DNA of 64,000 nucleotides from Bacteroidota bacterium (GCA_023392125.1 JAEVZS010000012.1:1-64000); one strand, 5' to 3'. Counted from the first letter of the stretch, positions 17,701-27,286 are shown. Notes: generated by a model not told the origin, from the sequence alone. Made by a program: numbers and translations.

Positions 17701-19658
17701 TCTACTGCCGGAGTAAGCAGCAAGGTATTCTTTTCCGTCACTTCCCCCTTTCCGTTATCCCCCAGACGATCGATGACGGAATAGGAAATACCGCCGTTGG
17801 TCGCCAGATGGGTTTCTCCTGCCTGCGCGTCTACGGTAAACAGATATACATAGCGATCGCTTCCGGGCACAGGCACAAACAAGGCCGATTGTGTCGTGGT
17901 AATCGTACCTGTCAGGCCATCACCGTTTAACAGCTGCGATCCTGTCTGACTATTGCCTGCTGTGCTTCCGTTGGAATAAAATAAAGGTGTACCGTCAATA
18001 TCACAAAGCACAGCGCAGCCTTCTTCCGTAGTCAGCTTCCCCTGAATGGCTCTGGCCGGCTTGTAATTAAAATCGATGCCCGCATACGATCCGAAATACC
18101 AGACATTATTCTCTTTGCTGTCGGCACAATTGCCGGGAAGCAGATAGTAAGGCTCACTCACTGCCTGACACAGGCCGTTGTTGGCAATCAGCGTAATCAG
18201 CCTGCCCTCTGTTCCGTCTACCAGATAATCAAACGAAGCGCCCATACCTCTGTTGGCGCCATCCACCTGCCAGCTGTACTGATAAGCGGATTCTTCGGTC
18301 TCAAAACGCACGGTTTCACCCGGACTCGTCAGACCATCCGGACTGTTTGCTGTAAATACCGGTTTGGCTACCGGACAGGTAATATTGATGGTTGCCGTCA
18401 GCTCCTGATCGCAGCCAAGCATATTCAGATCATACACATATGCTTTTACAGTCACTGTCTTCGCCTCATAAAACGTACGCGTCACGATGTTCTCCGATGC
18501 ACCTGTATTGTCGATCATCCAGAAAATGTACAGCAAAGGACTCTCATTATCCGTGTTAACGGTAAACTCCAACGGCACCCCGGCAGGCCATGTATCAGGC
18601 AAATGACTGATATCGGCCTGAAACGGTGTCGCACAAGGAGTGCAGGAATGTGCATTATCAATAAGGCTGCTTCGGGCCTCCAGCAAGGCATCGCGCATTC
18701 GTTTTCGCTGCCCCGCAGTAAATGTATTCTGACATTCCTGAAAGCCGTAATCCATATAGTTCTGATGCATGTCCGGCTGATCTCCCAGTCCGCCCAGGGC
18801 CACTGCACGGAAAGGATTGTTAACGGACGCATCGTCTTCGTCTGACGTACAGGTATTGGCAAAACTATCGCATCCTACCGGCGCGACAGAACGATCCGGC
18901 GGGGTATCGCAGACCCTGTCACCATCAGTCTGGCAGTTGTCGTTTTTACAGCTGCCCTCAAAGGTGTGGTACAAACCCAGATAGTGCCCCATTTCGTGTA
19001 CCAGGACTTTCACCATATCCGGATTGCCATTGACAAAAGCTGCTTCGACCACCACGCCGTCAAACGGTGCTCCGTGCGTGTAGGGCATCATCGCATAGCC
19101 TGCCACAGACGGCCCCATAGTAAGTGATGAGATCGAATTTACGACCCATATGTTAATATAATCTCTGGCCGGCCAGGCCCCGATCTCCTTCAATGCAAGG
19201 TCATCATCTTCCATCACTACATTCGTAAGAGCAGACTGATGTCTGGTGATATTGGACGCACCTGAACCCATACAAAAGCGGATTCCTACGGGCACTCCCC
19301 GGGGAGAGGCAAAGGGAGCTTCGTTGCTAAAGGCATCGTTCAGAAGCCGCAACGCGTCCTGCACGTCCGAATCCGGAATGTTTTCCGCTCCGTTCTGATG
19401 CACGATATGAAAAACGACTGGCACTCTGTATTCTGTCAACTCTTCTTCGTCACCCAGAACATTCATAGCATTCTGCAACAACCGCTGTTCGAACGCCTCA
19501 CGTTTCGTATCCTGACGGTTCAGCAGAATATCGGAACCGCAATGCGGCTCCTCTTTTTCAGTGTCTTCTGTCTCCGGCAACTGCGCATACATACCGAAGC
19601 TTATCATAAGGCAATACAACAAGCACGCATAGCGGTTAAAAATCAGCGGTAGTCTCAT
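14742..19658 (-). CDS. Secreted M43-family zinc metalloprotease with beta-propeller, Ig-like repeats and T9SS sorting domain
   Basis: A 1638-residue exported protein. The signal peptide is at 1-26 (ends FGMYAQ). The M43/cytophagalysin catalytic site HEMGHYLGLYH is at 221-231, with the downstream Met-turn region MDYGFQEC. PKD-like segments follow, then a ~350-residue block starting NNVWYFGSYAGIDFN that resembles the lactonase-like propeller found in T9SS proteins, then at least five Ig-like repeats of the form LGPD...CxG..TLDAGP.F..Y.W..G. The last ~80 residues (FYLAPNPGSDYVSL to the end) are a type A T9SS C-terminal domain. It is likely released to or anchored on the cell surface to digest protein. 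Base composition is clearly GC-richer than the island upstream. It is monocistronic, with its own terminator downstream. Confidence 0.88.
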   Translation of the reverse strand: MRLPLIFNRYACLLYCLMISFGMYAQLPETEDTEKEEPHCGSDILLNRQDTKREAFEQRLLQNAMNVLGDEEELTEYRVPVVFHIVHQNGAENIPDSDVQDALRLLNDAFSNEAPFASPRGVPVGIRFCMGSGASNITRHQSALTNVVMEDDDLALKEIGAWPARDYINIWVVNSISSLTMGPSVAGYAMMPYTHGAPFDGVVVEAAFVNGNPDMVKVLVHEMGHYLGLYHTFEGSCKNDNCQTDGDRVCDTPPDRSVAPVGCDSFANTCTSDEDDASVNNPFRAVALGGLGDQPDMHQNYMDYGFQECQNTFTAGQRKRMRDALLEARSSLIDNAHSCTPCATPFQADISHLPDTWPAGVPLEFTVNTDNESPLLYIFWMIDNTGASENIVTRTFYEAKTVTVKAYVYDLNMLGCDQELTATINITCPVAKPVFTANSPDGLTSPGETVRFETEESAYQYSWQVDGANRGMGASFDYLVDGTEGRLITLIANNGLCQAVSEPYYLLPGNCADSKENNVWYFGSYAGIDFNYKPARAIQGKLTTEEGCAVLCDIDGTPLFYSNGSTAGNSQTGSQLLNGDGLTGTITTTQSALFVPVPGSDRYVYLFTVDAQAGETHLATNGGISYSVIDRLGDNGKGEVTEKNTLLLTPAVEKVTAVKNHRGDGIWVIAHEWNSDAFYAWQVTAAGIGAPVISRIGSVLQSPVNTIGTLALGEMKASPSGRRIAMATQGTGSYEVFDFDNHTGKLSNAVFLKNSLTASAYGVSFSPNERYLYGTPITQFHLIRFDLHAGDQEAVSNSAVLISNVKSISGGSIQSGPDGKIYMAHRNSPYLSVISNPNAEDVADCGFEPESFKLAGISRSFYGLPNPVQSVLFSVRPVIYGADKVCIPHPQQDTLVHYTFTPRGRATYSWIHKGPNTFTSVNDTAIAVRFTVPGTDTLILTRTAPCNELYDTLYITSGLPVSVSLGPDHPVCSGASVTLDAGPDFADYRWSQGARTRTISVTDEGTYSVQVQTAGGCIARDSVDIVFRKLPELDLGRDTSICSGESIVLIAPEGMDSYLWSNGATTAASQVAEAGSYTVTVGKYGCLFTDTIHIWKDLPEHILGKDTLVACVGSPVAITAPDGFDSYTWKRPDADSWHERTIDLKEAGYYVLEYASRCGTASDSVYYEVIRIAPFDTLITCADTVSFTTLHDFTSLQYVEAVNYNMYESNGRDVTVFGSGNYVFTGYFELSDRSACHIFERVYIALDTAAVRPDKSIDLGPDRSYCEGNITALNAGPGFDSYLWNTGEREPGITAYGFGTYYVQARYCGYDYADTIHIYRTENPNLELGPDRSLCPGETLTLDAGEDFEWYQWDNGSTSRQRVVSSPGRYAIAAGSDACIWRDTIMVYEGGRMLTISGEALICENELMLISADYISGGTYVWDSLGVEITGTHELSVTQPGSYRVKETGCPDAVWSLPLTVEREAVAAPVFSFNPQSVCEGEPVEVRFDAAAYTGFYWHDTHSEDNPAVFDAPATPVLIVRGQKCQVAYTAELPLKHPDDCITTGLDAPAACQSLFYLAPNPGSDYVSLGTACAPAGAAQLNVQVSSLDGKSLERIHGSLTVVNEKLNQLMPQLKAGMYLIEVTTGTERHYLKWSIAK

Positions 19659-20050
19659 ACATTGTTTTTTTAGCGCTTACCTCTCCTGCCCTTCTGCAAC
19701 CGGTCACTGTGTAAGCAATTATATTTCAGTTATTTTATAAAATCCTCCTTTTAAACTCGCTCGCTATATGAATGAGCAGAAAAGAATTTAGCTTTTAAGT
19801 ATACTAAAAAAAACGGCGGGGGTTACCATAAAAAAGCATTAAATGCCCGGCCCGATGATAACATCCGGAGGCTCAAAAAAATAGATATGAGAAGGTATGT
19901 CACCGGCCGGTTTCCCCCAAAAGCCCACCGACCGATTAAGTCCTGTGCGTGGTGTACGGGGATAAGAAAAAAGAATAGAGATGACATTTTTTCTTCCAGC
20001 ATAAATTACTCATATTGCATGCATTATCCCTTTTTAAAATTTAGCACTTT
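19659..20050. other. Intergenic region between divergent secreted-protein genes
   Basis: These 392 bases separate two genes that are transcribed away from each other, so both promoters should lie here. On the minus strand a TATAATTG, one mismatch from TAnnTTTG, lies about 60 bases upstream of the protease start. No clear box was found for the plus-strand gene. There is a run of AT-rich sequence near 19730 and a short CCGGCCGG palindrome near 19901; no RNA gene or repeat is recognised. Confidence 0.4.
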
Positions 20051-22870
20051 ATGAAACTTGCAAATTTTTTAATTCTTCTGGGTTTCTTTTTATCCTTTAA
20101 CTATTCCCGGGCCCAAACTATTTCAGCGAGCCAGGGATTCGGGCCTTTTGTCGAAGGGCTTCCTCTGGAAAACGAGTTTACCTACTCCGGCCCTGTTCCT
20201 GCCGGAACCGAACATGTTCTTTTCATTATTTCCGATGCTGCGCTTTCGGAGGAGTATGGCTACGCGCTGGATGCTGCTCCCGGAAACAATTCCGCCAAAG
20301 GCACTATCGATATGAAAACGGCAAAGCCCGGCGCTGTGCTAACCGCATTTTTTCTGAATGCAGCCAATAATATGACAGGACTGTCAGAAAGCTACTCCCT
20401 GCAGATAAAGCCCAAACCACTGTGGGCAAAGGATGCCTTGATATATTATACAGCCACCAACGGAGACAGCATTACCTGGACCGTATACAATCCCATTAAC
20501 TTTACCCTTACAGAATATCTGCCTGCCGGACTGACCGGATTGTCAGGGCGGCCTTTTGGAGTAGAAGCTCCTTATCTTGCCTACTACTTTACCCTGGACA
20601 AACATACGGGTGAAGCCAAAGCTGCCGGAGAATGCATACTTTTCAATCTGAATACTCTTGGATTACATACCGAGTTCAGGGAGCTTTCTCTCGGAGCGGT
20701 TATAAGCTTTGATCAGGATCTGAACTTTTCGCTGATCGCTTCGGGGCATCTGGAGACAAACAGCTATTCTTTTGCCCTGCCGGGCATAAGCTTTCCTCTG
20801 GCTCCTTTTATCACAATTAAATTTGATGCAGGCCTCACCTTCCAGGCATCTCTTGACGGAAAAATTGTAGCAGGCAATCAGGGCGGACAATGGGGATTTC
20901 TGCAATCAGGAACAGAGGAAACCTCCCTGCTTGTAAAGGCAGACGGAGAAGGATATATAAGAGGAAACGTAAATGTTCTGGGAGGAATGCTTTCGGCAGA
21001 TGCAACCCTGACTTTACGAGCCAGATTAGGCGCCGGCATACGCTACCGGAATATACCGGCTGAAAATACCGATCTTCAGTTCGGGGGAGATTACAGCCTG
21101 CTGGGACAGGTTAATGTAAAAGCCTTTTCATTCCGGGGTTCCGAAGGCGCCGGGGTATATACCTATGGCCCCAAGGCATTTGTGGACGAATCCTTTGGCT
21201 CCTACCCGGGAACGCTAACACCGGTCTATGATCCGGACAACGCGCAATCCATCGTAAATACCTACAGGATAAACGAATCGTTTGTGCTGCCTGAATTCTC
21301 ACCGGAACCCGTATTTACAGGAGCCGGCGAGCATATGGGGGCGGTATGGGTGGACAATACTGCCGAAACCAGCGCATTATTATTCTCCATCCTGAATAAA
21401 TCGGAAAATAAATTTGAGCCGCCTCTGATACTTGCTGAAAATACGCACGGCATCAACAATCCTTCGCTGGCTTTTACGCCGGATGGCTCTGCTTTTATAA
21501 CCTACTGCCAGAACAGATACGATCTCAGTAATCTTCCATCAGGCATATCGGTTCAGGACCTGCTGGAAGCGCAGGATATTTACCTCGCGTTTTATGATGC
21601 GGCATCCAAGGCAATCGTGTATAATGAAATGCTGGCGGACGATATTTCGGGATTTCAGACCGGAAGAGCAGAAAGCCGGGCAAAAGTAACAGTCAACGGT
21701 TCTGACTTCGCATTAATCACCTGGATGGTGCAGGAAAATGCGCAAAGCAGGAAGAACTCTATCTGGTATACTACCCTTACTCTGACAGGGTCAACATGGT
21801 ATCTCGCACAACCACAGCAACTGACCAATATACCGGGTGTCAACAAGGATCTTCAGGTCAAGTTCAACGAAGCGCATGATTATGCCGTGCTGGTCTGGAT
21901 CAATGATCCCGACGGCAATGAAAATACAAGAGACAGCAAGCTCTACGCCACTTCCTATATCAATGACGCGTGGGAAACACCCGAAGTAATTGAGGGATTT
22001 GAAGGAGCTTCGGGCTTCTCATTTGATGAGCTGTCCTTTGATATGAATGATGACTATGCCATCATAGGCTTTACGACCACCAGCGAAACGAATGAGGGGC
22101 TGAAAAATGAATTCTATATCGGAGTGTACCACCAGTCTCAGGACGTATGGGATTATTATATCGCTGATGAAGGAGCGGATTATAATTTTTACAAACCGGT
22201 TGTATCTGTAAACTCGCAATCTGTTGCCTCTGCCACGTTCCAGAAAATAAGACCTGTGTATACGACAGACAGCATTGATCAGGGCAGAATTGAACTATAT
22301 CTTAAAAACTTAAGGGATGACAGTCCCTGGAAAGAAATTACCAATTCGCCTCTGGTTGCCGACTCTACCTTTTATGTATGGGAAATGGACGCGTCTTTTG
22401 GTGATGATGACAAGCTCTATATTCTGACACAGGAAACTGATTCCATTGCCGGAAACGAGGATCAGACACCTAAAAACGGGATTGTATTCGGCGTCAGGGA
22501 GCTGAATATGGTATTGCGGGGACTCGAGGTAAAAGACAATCTGGAGATCACCGGCGCATTTTTGCCGGACGGAACGGTTACCAATATCAATAAAAAGAAG
22601 CTCGCCTACAAAACCAGCTTTATAAAAAATATATATCCTAATCCGTTCACTGATTTTTCTACTATCGAATACCGTCTTGAGAGGTCCGGAAAAGCAGAGA
22701 TGTCTTTGTATGATCTGTATGGAAATCAGGTCAGAGAGCTAATCAGCGCCTACCTGGGTCCCGGCTCTTATCAGACGATCATAGAAAAAGGCACACTTCT
22801 GCCAGGTATCTATCTGCTCAAAATAACCATCGGGGAAAGCAGTGAATCGGTGAAGCTGGTAATAAAATAG
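20051..22870 (+). CDS. Large secreted protein with T9SS sorting domain, function unknown
   Basis: A 939-residue protein with signal peptide 1-22 (LGFFLSFNYSRAQ) and a C-terminal T9SS domain beginning KNIYPNPFTDFSTIEYRL near 855 and ending in the GIYLLKITIGESSE type motif. The central ~800 residues are rich in beta-strand-like, aromatic and acidic stretches, with a segment DYAVLVWINDPDGNENTRDS and relatives that recalls propeller-blade sequences. I recognise no enzyme motif. It is the divergent partner of the metalloprotease gene, so both may serve extracellular degradation or adhesion. Confidence 0.75.
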   Translation: MKLANFLILLGFFLSFNYSRAQTISASQGFGPFVEGLPLENEFTYSGPVPAGTEHVLFIISDAALSEEYGYALDAAPGNNSAKGTIDMKTAKPGAVLTAFFLNAANNMTGLSESYSLQIKPKPLWAKDALIYYTATNGDSITWTVYNPINFTLTEYLPAGLTGLSGRPFGVEAPYLAYYFTLDKHTGEAKAAGECILFNLNTLGLHTEFRELSLGAVISFDQDLNFSLIASGHLETNSYSFALPGISFPLAPFITIKFDAGLTFQASLDGKIVAGNQGGQWGFLQSGTEETSLLVKADGEGYIRGNVNVLGGMLSADATLTLRARLGAGIRYRNIPAENTDLQFGGDYSLLGQVNVKAFSFRGSEGAGVYTYGPKAFVDESFGSYPGTLTPVYDPDNAQSIVNTYRINESFVLPEFSPEPVFTGAGEHMGAVWVDNTAETSALLFSILNKSENKFEPPLILAENTHGINNPSLAFTPDGSAFITYCQNRYDLSNLPSGISVQDLLEAQDIYLAFYDAASKAIVYNEMLADDISGFQTGRAESRAKVTVNGSDFALITWMVQENAQSRKNSIWYTTLTLTGSTWYLAQPQQLTNIPGVNKDLQVKFNEAHDYAVLVWINDPDGNENTRDSKLYATSYINDAWETPEVIEGFEGASGFSFDELSFDMNDDYAIIGFTTTSETNEGLKNEFYIGVYHQSQDVWDYYIADEGADYNFYKPVVSVNSQSVASATFQKIRPVYTTDSIDQGRIELYLKNLRDDSPWKEITNSPLVADSTFYVWEMDASFGDDDKLYILTQETDSIAGNEDQTPKNGIVFGVRELNMVLRGLEVKDNLEITGAFLPDGTVTNINKKKLAYKTSFIKNIYPNPFTDFSTIEYRLERSGKAEMSLYDLYGNQVRELISAYLGPGSYQTIIEKGTLLPGIYLLKITIGESSESVKLVIK

Positions 22871-23169
22871 GCTATTCGGAATTCTTATGATTTTTCGGGG
22901 AGAGAGAAGCAGCCATGTTTCTTCTCTTACCCGATAAGACCGGCCGCCAATCCCTGCAAAAACCACCGAGATACAAATTTCGCTTTGTTTGTCAGCAGGC
23001 AGCAATACATCAATTACCCCATTGACCTGAGAGGTTCCCAACCGCTTATTTTTACATAAAAATTATTTCCGCCGGAAACAGGATATCCGGGAGCATTTTC
23101 GCTCTTCACACCCCCATCTTCACATTCATTCACTGGTTATATACCCTATTTTCATGTACCTTATTTCTG

Positions 23170-23430
23170 TCATTTACTAATTATGTCGACTGTAATAATT
23201 CTACATGTGGTTGAATGTATTGTTATCCTGATGTTGTTTTCAAAGTTCGACACATAGATGTTTTTCCCCGCTTTCTGAAAAAACTGCTCCTGTGTCTGCT
23301 TTATTATTTCAAAAAGCATCTCTTCTATTTCGGATTTCGAAAGCTTGCTATCCAGCTTTTTGTTTATGCGGCCATAAACGAGCTCTGTGTAGCAAATACG
23401 GTTCAGAATTTCTGTTTTATTTATGCTCAT
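23170..23430 (-). CDS. DUF3781-family small protein
   Basis: An 86-residue protein matching the DUF3781 layout: an N-terminal ILNRICYTELVYGRINKKL helix pair, a central K..IE.MLFEIIK segment and the C-terminal GKNIYVSNFENNIRITIHSTTCRIITVD strand pattern. Function is unknown; the family is scattered among Firmicutes and Bacteroidota, often as a lone gene. It is AT-richer than its neighbours and stands alone between two T9SS cargo genes, which suggests recent acquisition. The ATG start gives the full family length. Confidence 0.65.
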   Translation of the reverse strand: MSINKTEILNRICYTELVYGRINKKLDSKLSKSEIEEMLFEIIKQTQEQFFQKAGKNIYVSNFENNIRITIHSTTCRIITVDIISK

Positions 23431-23605
23431 TCCTGAAATTTAAGCGCTGTACGATCACTACTACGTTTTTTCCTCATGCATGTACTGTTGTAGTATTTCC
23501 AAATTAAAAAGGGAAGCGTGCAGGAAAGCCCGGACTCTCCTCAGTCACCCGGACAGAAATACAATCTTTCTGTCAAAAACACATACGAATAGCCATATAT
23601 TTTTT

Positions 23606-23613
23606 TAGCTTTG
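23606..23613 (+). promoter_or_regulatory. Bacteroidota -7 box (TAGCTTTG)
   Basis: An exact match to TAnnTTTG, 29 bases upstream of the start codon of the glycine-rich protein. No clear -33 TTTG was found at the expected spacing. Confidence 0.5.
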
Positions 23614-23641
23614 GCGCCTGGTATTTTTCAATTTTATTCTG

Positions 23642-25726
23642 ATGATCAAAAGACTACTCACCTGTACCCTTCTTTTCCATGCAATCATGGGTATGGGACA
23701 GGACGAAGCAATTTTCCATACTTCGGGAACCTATACTGTACCGCAAAACACAAGCCGGGTCCTTATTGAAGCTGTCGGAGCCGGCGGCAATGGCAGGGCA
23801 AACGGATTAAGCGGCGGCGGCGGCGGCGGATATGCCTCCGGTATCTATGAAGTCACTCCCGGAGAAATCCTTACCGTCACTGTAGGGCAAAATGCGGGCA
23901 CAAGCCGTATATCTTCTGTCAACAGTTTCCTGGAGGCTACCGGTGGTACGGATGCTACATTTGACCGATCTCCCGATGGTTTCGGCATTACGGGAAACGG
24001 CGGGAAAGGCTCAGGCGGAAACATTGCCAACCGAAACGGCGGAAACGGCGGCCGAGGCTACTGGACCTATTATGGCGGTGGTGGTGGCGGCGCTGCCGGA
24101 AGAAACGGCAATGGAATCCCGGGAGGTTCCACAAGCTCATATAATCGAGATTCGTGCCCTCACAATGGAGGAGCTCCGGGTATTTCAGGCGGATATCCCG
24201 GCGGAAACGGCGCCAAGGGGGCAGGCTATTTAGATTGCCGGTCCGGACAGGAGCATATATCTCCGGCTACCGAGGCGGGTAACTACGGAGCCGGCGGCGG
24301 AGGCGGAAACGGCAACGGCTCTCCGGCTACAAACGGCGCCAACGGCTGGGTGCGTATTTCAACCTGTCTGATAGACCTGGGCATAACTCAACTAGGGCTC
24401 ACCCTGCATGCCAACCAGGCAGACGCAAGCTATCAGTGGATCGACAGAAATCATACGCCTATGCAGAACGCTGTTAACCGGACATTGGCGGTACAACATG
24501 CCGGAAGCTATGCGGTCATTGTTTCGAACGGATCCTGTACCGACACGAGCGCCTTTATTCACATTTCCAAAGCCGATCTGATCAAAGACAGCCAGCAGTA
24601 CGGAACCATCATTTTTGAGCAGGATGCCATATACAATCACCAGAACAGCATTGTCTCCACTCCTGTAATCGAGGTGGTCGGCGCAGGAGGCAACGGCGGA
24701 GGCAACGGACTCGGCGGCGGCGGAGCCGGAGGATATGCTGCAGGCATTCATACATTGACTCCCAATACGGACTATACGGTTACGGTCGGACAGAACCAGG
24801 GTAACCGAACCAGCAGCTTTTCTACGCTGCTCAGCGCTTCGGGAGGAGCAAACGCCCCGTTTTCGCCCGATGATAACGGCTACAGGCCGGGAGGAGCCGG
24901 AGGCACCGGCCAGAACGGCAACCTCGCCAACTATCAGGGCGGCAGCGGTGGTAAAGGCTTCTGGACGTACTATGGCGGTGGCGGCGGCGGGGCTGCCGGA
25001 AGAAAAGGCAACGGCAGTGACGGCGGATATCCTCAGCCATATGTTTCGGGCGGGTGCCCTGATCAGGGCGGCACCGGAGGACTTTCCGGCGGATATCCCG
25101 GAGGCTATGGCAGTAAAGGGGCTGGTTATAATAATTGCTCACATGGATTGGATAATTCCAATCCGGCTGCACCCGCGCAGAAGTACGGAGCCGGTGGCGG
25201 CGGTGGCAATGGCTCCGGTTCTCCGGCTACATCAGGAGCTGATGGAGTAGTCATTCTCAATTTCTGTGCTATTGACTTTGAGGTAACTCAGACCGGGGAT
25301 CTTCTGGAAGCCACGGCTGGCAATGCCACCTTCCAATGGGTCAGCCTCTCCGGAGACAGTACCGTTTCTGTACTTACCGGTTACACAGACAGGGCTTTCA
25401 CAATGCCGGAAAGCGGCAATTACGCTGTACTCATTTCCAATGAGACCTGCTCCGGCTATTCCGCCATTTTTCAGAAGGCGGTCATCACGGGTACTGCTAT
25501 CAGCCTGCCCGCTGACAGAATACGCTTCTACCCTAATCCTGCCAGCGGTTATATTACGGTAGAAGCAGATCCCGAAGCGATCCGTATTCTGTCGCTAAAC
25601 GGTACTGAGCTACTGTCCAAGGCAGGAAGGAAGCAGCTGGATATTAGCGGCCTGCCTGAGGGTATGTACATACTACAGGTCATTACCAAAACCGGGACAT
25701 ATAATCAGCAGGTGCATATCCGATAG
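23642..25726 (+). CDS. Secreted glycine-rich repeat protein with T9SS sorting domain
   Basis: A 694-residue exported protein made of a duplicated unit. The signal peptide is short (ends GMGQD). Residues ~22-235 and ~330-545 are two copies of a glycine-rich domain with parallel landmarks (VEAVGAGGNG / IEVVGAGGNG; GGYASGIYEVTP / GGYAAGIHTLTP; FWTYYGGGGGGAAGRKGNG-like; YGAGGGGGNG). Each copy is followed by an Ig-like segment with the pattern YQWI/FQWV...G.YAV.ISN..C. A C-terminal T9SS domain starts at IRFYPNPASGYITVEADP. Likely a surface or extracellular structural or adhesive protein. A -7 box lies just upstream and a strong hairpin follows the stop. Confidence 0.8.
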   Translation: MIKRLLTCTLLFHAIMGMGQDEAIFHTSGTYTVPQNTSRVLIEAVGAGGNGRANGLSGGGGGGYASGIYEVTPGEILTVTVGQNAGTSRISSVNSFLEATGGTDATFDRSPDGFGITGNGGKGSGGNIANRNGGNGGRGYWTYYGGGGGGAAGRNGNGIPGGSTSSYNRDSCPHNGGAPGISGGYPGGNGAKGAGYLDCRSGQEHISPATEAGNYGAGGGGGNGNGSPATNGANGWVRISTCLIDLGITQLGLTLHANQADASYQWIDRNHTPMQNAVNRTLAVQHAGSYAVIVSNGSCTDTSAFIHISKADLIKDSQQYGTIIFEQDAIYNHQNSIVSTPVIEVVGAGGNGGGNGLGGGGAGGYAAGIHTLTPNTDYTVTVGQNQGNRTSSFSTLLSASGGANAPFSPDDNGYRPGGAGGTGQNGNLANYQGGSGGKGFWTYYGGGGGGAAGRKGNGSDGGYPQPYVSGGCPDQGGTGGLSGGYPGGYGSKGAGYNNCSHGLDNSNPAAPAQKYGAGGGGGNGSGSPATSGADGVVILNFCAIDFEVTQTGDLLEATAGNATFQWVSLSGDSTVSVLTGYTDRAFTMPESGNYAVLISNETCSGYSAIFQKAVITGTAISLPADRIRFYPNPASGYITVEADPEAIRILSLNGTELLSKAGRKQLDISGLPEGMYILQVITKTGTYNQQVHIR

Positions 25727-25747
25727 GTCTGTACGTACATTCTCCTG

Positions 25748-25798
25748 TCAGACAACAACAGCCAGCTTGCAGAAAATGAGCTGGCTGTTGTTGTCTGA
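25748..25798. terminator. Bidirectional hairpin terminator
   Basis: A perfect 19-bp inverted repeat (left arm 25748-25766, right arm 25780-25798) with a 13-base loop. It lies between the convergent ends of the glycine-rich gene and hemY, so it probably stops transcription from both sides. There is no long T run on either side. Confidence 0.7.
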
Positions 25799-25869
25799 AT
25801 CCGGATTGAAAATCTTGTGACAGGAAGTATGGATTAAAAATCCGGAATAGCTGACTCCCATACATAAAA

Positions 25870-27210
25870 TCAGCAGACGACTGCACCAGCCATCAACGCG
25901 TTGAGCCTTTCGGCCATATTCATGGCTTTCTTCACGCAGTCGCTTATAGCAGCTCCGTCTTTCCAGCTGGCACATATATAGATACCGTCTTTCTCCAATT
26001 CGGCTGCACAGGCATCTACAGGCAGTATATGCCTGTTAAACTGTGGAATAGCGTTGGGTATGCGCTGTACAGAGCAAAATACCGGATCCGAGCTGATGGT
26101 ATAGTATCTTTTCAGCTCCCCGATCACTTTATTCTTTATGTATTCATCATCCGGCAACGTATAGTCAGGATGCATGCTTCCGCCGACCATGGAGGTAATC
26201 AATACCTGATTTTCAGGGCAGGATTCCGGATAGACCGAGCTGTTCCAGATGCTACCCATAATATACTGGTTTTCACAGGACGGATTCAACCCGCCGTATC
26301 CGTCCATAGCATGTTTTACTGCCTTCTTATCAAAGGCGGTAAACACCTTGACTATCGGGGCATACTGTATATTTTCCAGCACACTGGCAAAGACAGGATA
26401 CAATTGCTTTATCATAGCGGCCGTTGCGTATGCCGGGGAGGTAATAACAACTTTTTCGGCAACAATTCTGATCTTTTCGAGACCTGTATCACAATAAAGT
26501 ATCGTATTCTGACCGCTTCTGCCCACAGAAGTAACATTACAATGGTATCTGACTCCGGCCAGCTTACCGGCCAGCTTATCAGTCAGGGCACTCATACCGG
26601 ATGTAAAGCTGACAGAATCTTTTTTTGGGGCTTTCCTGCTTTTTATAAATCCCTTTAAAACAGAACCATAAGTTGCTTCCATTTTAAGTAAAAAAGGGAA
26701 GGTTTTATGAATCAGCAGCTCCCTGACATTTCCGGCATATATTCCTGAAATCAGAGGATCTGCAATATAATCAGCTATTTCTTTATTAAATCGTCGTTCA
26801 AAAAAAGCCGATATCGTCTCGTTGCTCTGATGAGGTGCAGATTTGTTAAACAGCTCCCTGAGCACATCAATTTTGGTTTTCAGGCTGAAAAAATCACTGA
26901 AAAGGAATGAAGCAGGCGAAGCAGGCAATGGCCGGTATGCTCCGTTTTTGTAAATATATCTTTTCCTGTGCGCAGGCAAGGGATACGCTATCTGGTCTTC
27001 CAGTCCCAGCTCTTTAATAAAGGCTTTTAACCGGTCATCAGCCAGAAGCATATTGGGCCCTTTTTCGAGCATATAGCCATCTTTTACAGACGATCTGATT
27101 ACACCGCCCGGATGGCCGGATGCTTCCAGCAGAATATAGTCCGTGTTTTGCTTTTGTAATTCATAAGCCAGCGTAAGCCCTGAAATACCTGCTCCGATTA
27201 TAGCTATCAT
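25870..27210 (-). CDS. hemY: Protoporphyrinogen/coproporphyrinogen oxidase (HemY/HemG FAD type)
   Basis: The FAD-dependent porphyrinogen oxidase of heme synthesis. The N-terminal dinucleotide motif IGAGISGLTLAYELQ at 4-18 is followed by the GHPGGVIRS substrate-side segment, the family YGSVLKGF region in the middle, and the terminal GIYICASWKDGAAISDCV flavin-binding motif. The ATG at 27210 (MIAIIGAG) is chosen although the frame stays open for ~130 codons upstream, because this gives the usual ~446 residues and the extra N-terminus looks non-coding. It is divergent from the cytochrome c gene and shares the operators at 27287-27334. This enzyme type normally uses oxygen, so its place in an anaerobic island is notable; heme supply for cytochromes is the likely reason. 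Confidence 0.85.
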   Translation of the reverse strand: MIAIIGAGISGLTLAYELQKQNTDYILLEASGHPGGVIRSSVKDGYMLEKGPNMLLADDRLKAFIKELGLEDQIAYPLPAHRKRYIYKNGAYRPLPASPASFLFSDFFSLKTKIDVLRELFNKSAPHQSNETISAFFERRFNKEIADYIADPLISGIYAGNVRELLIHKTFPFLLKMEATYGSVLKGFIKSRKAPKKDSVSFTSGMSALTDKLAGKLAGVRYHCNVTSVGRSGQNTILYCDTGLEKIRIVAEKVVITSPAYATAAMIKQLYPVFASVLENIQYAPIVKVFTAFDKKAVKHAMDGYGGLNPSCENQYIMGSIWNSSVYPESCPENQVLITSMVGGSMHPDYTLPDDEYIKNKVIGELKRYYTISSDPVFCSVQRIPNAIPQFNRHILPVDACAAELEKDGIYICASWKDGAAISDCVKKAMNMAERLNALMAGAVVC

Positions 27211-27286
27211 AATTGGTATGGTTAGAGAGTTAATTTTATTGCCATTCTTTCCTGCAATAGAACCGGAGCAATATAAATACATTATT

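Noticed and set aside
22871..23169. Hairpin near 22895-22935 as terminator
   Set aside because: The arms (GGGGAGAGAGAAG / CTTCTCTTACCC) pair imperfectly and no T run follows on the plus strand.
24831..25250. Opposite-strand and shifted frames inside the glycine-rich gene
   Set aside because: Repeat-rich GGC codons leave all frames open; the sense frame alone has signal peptide and sorting domain.
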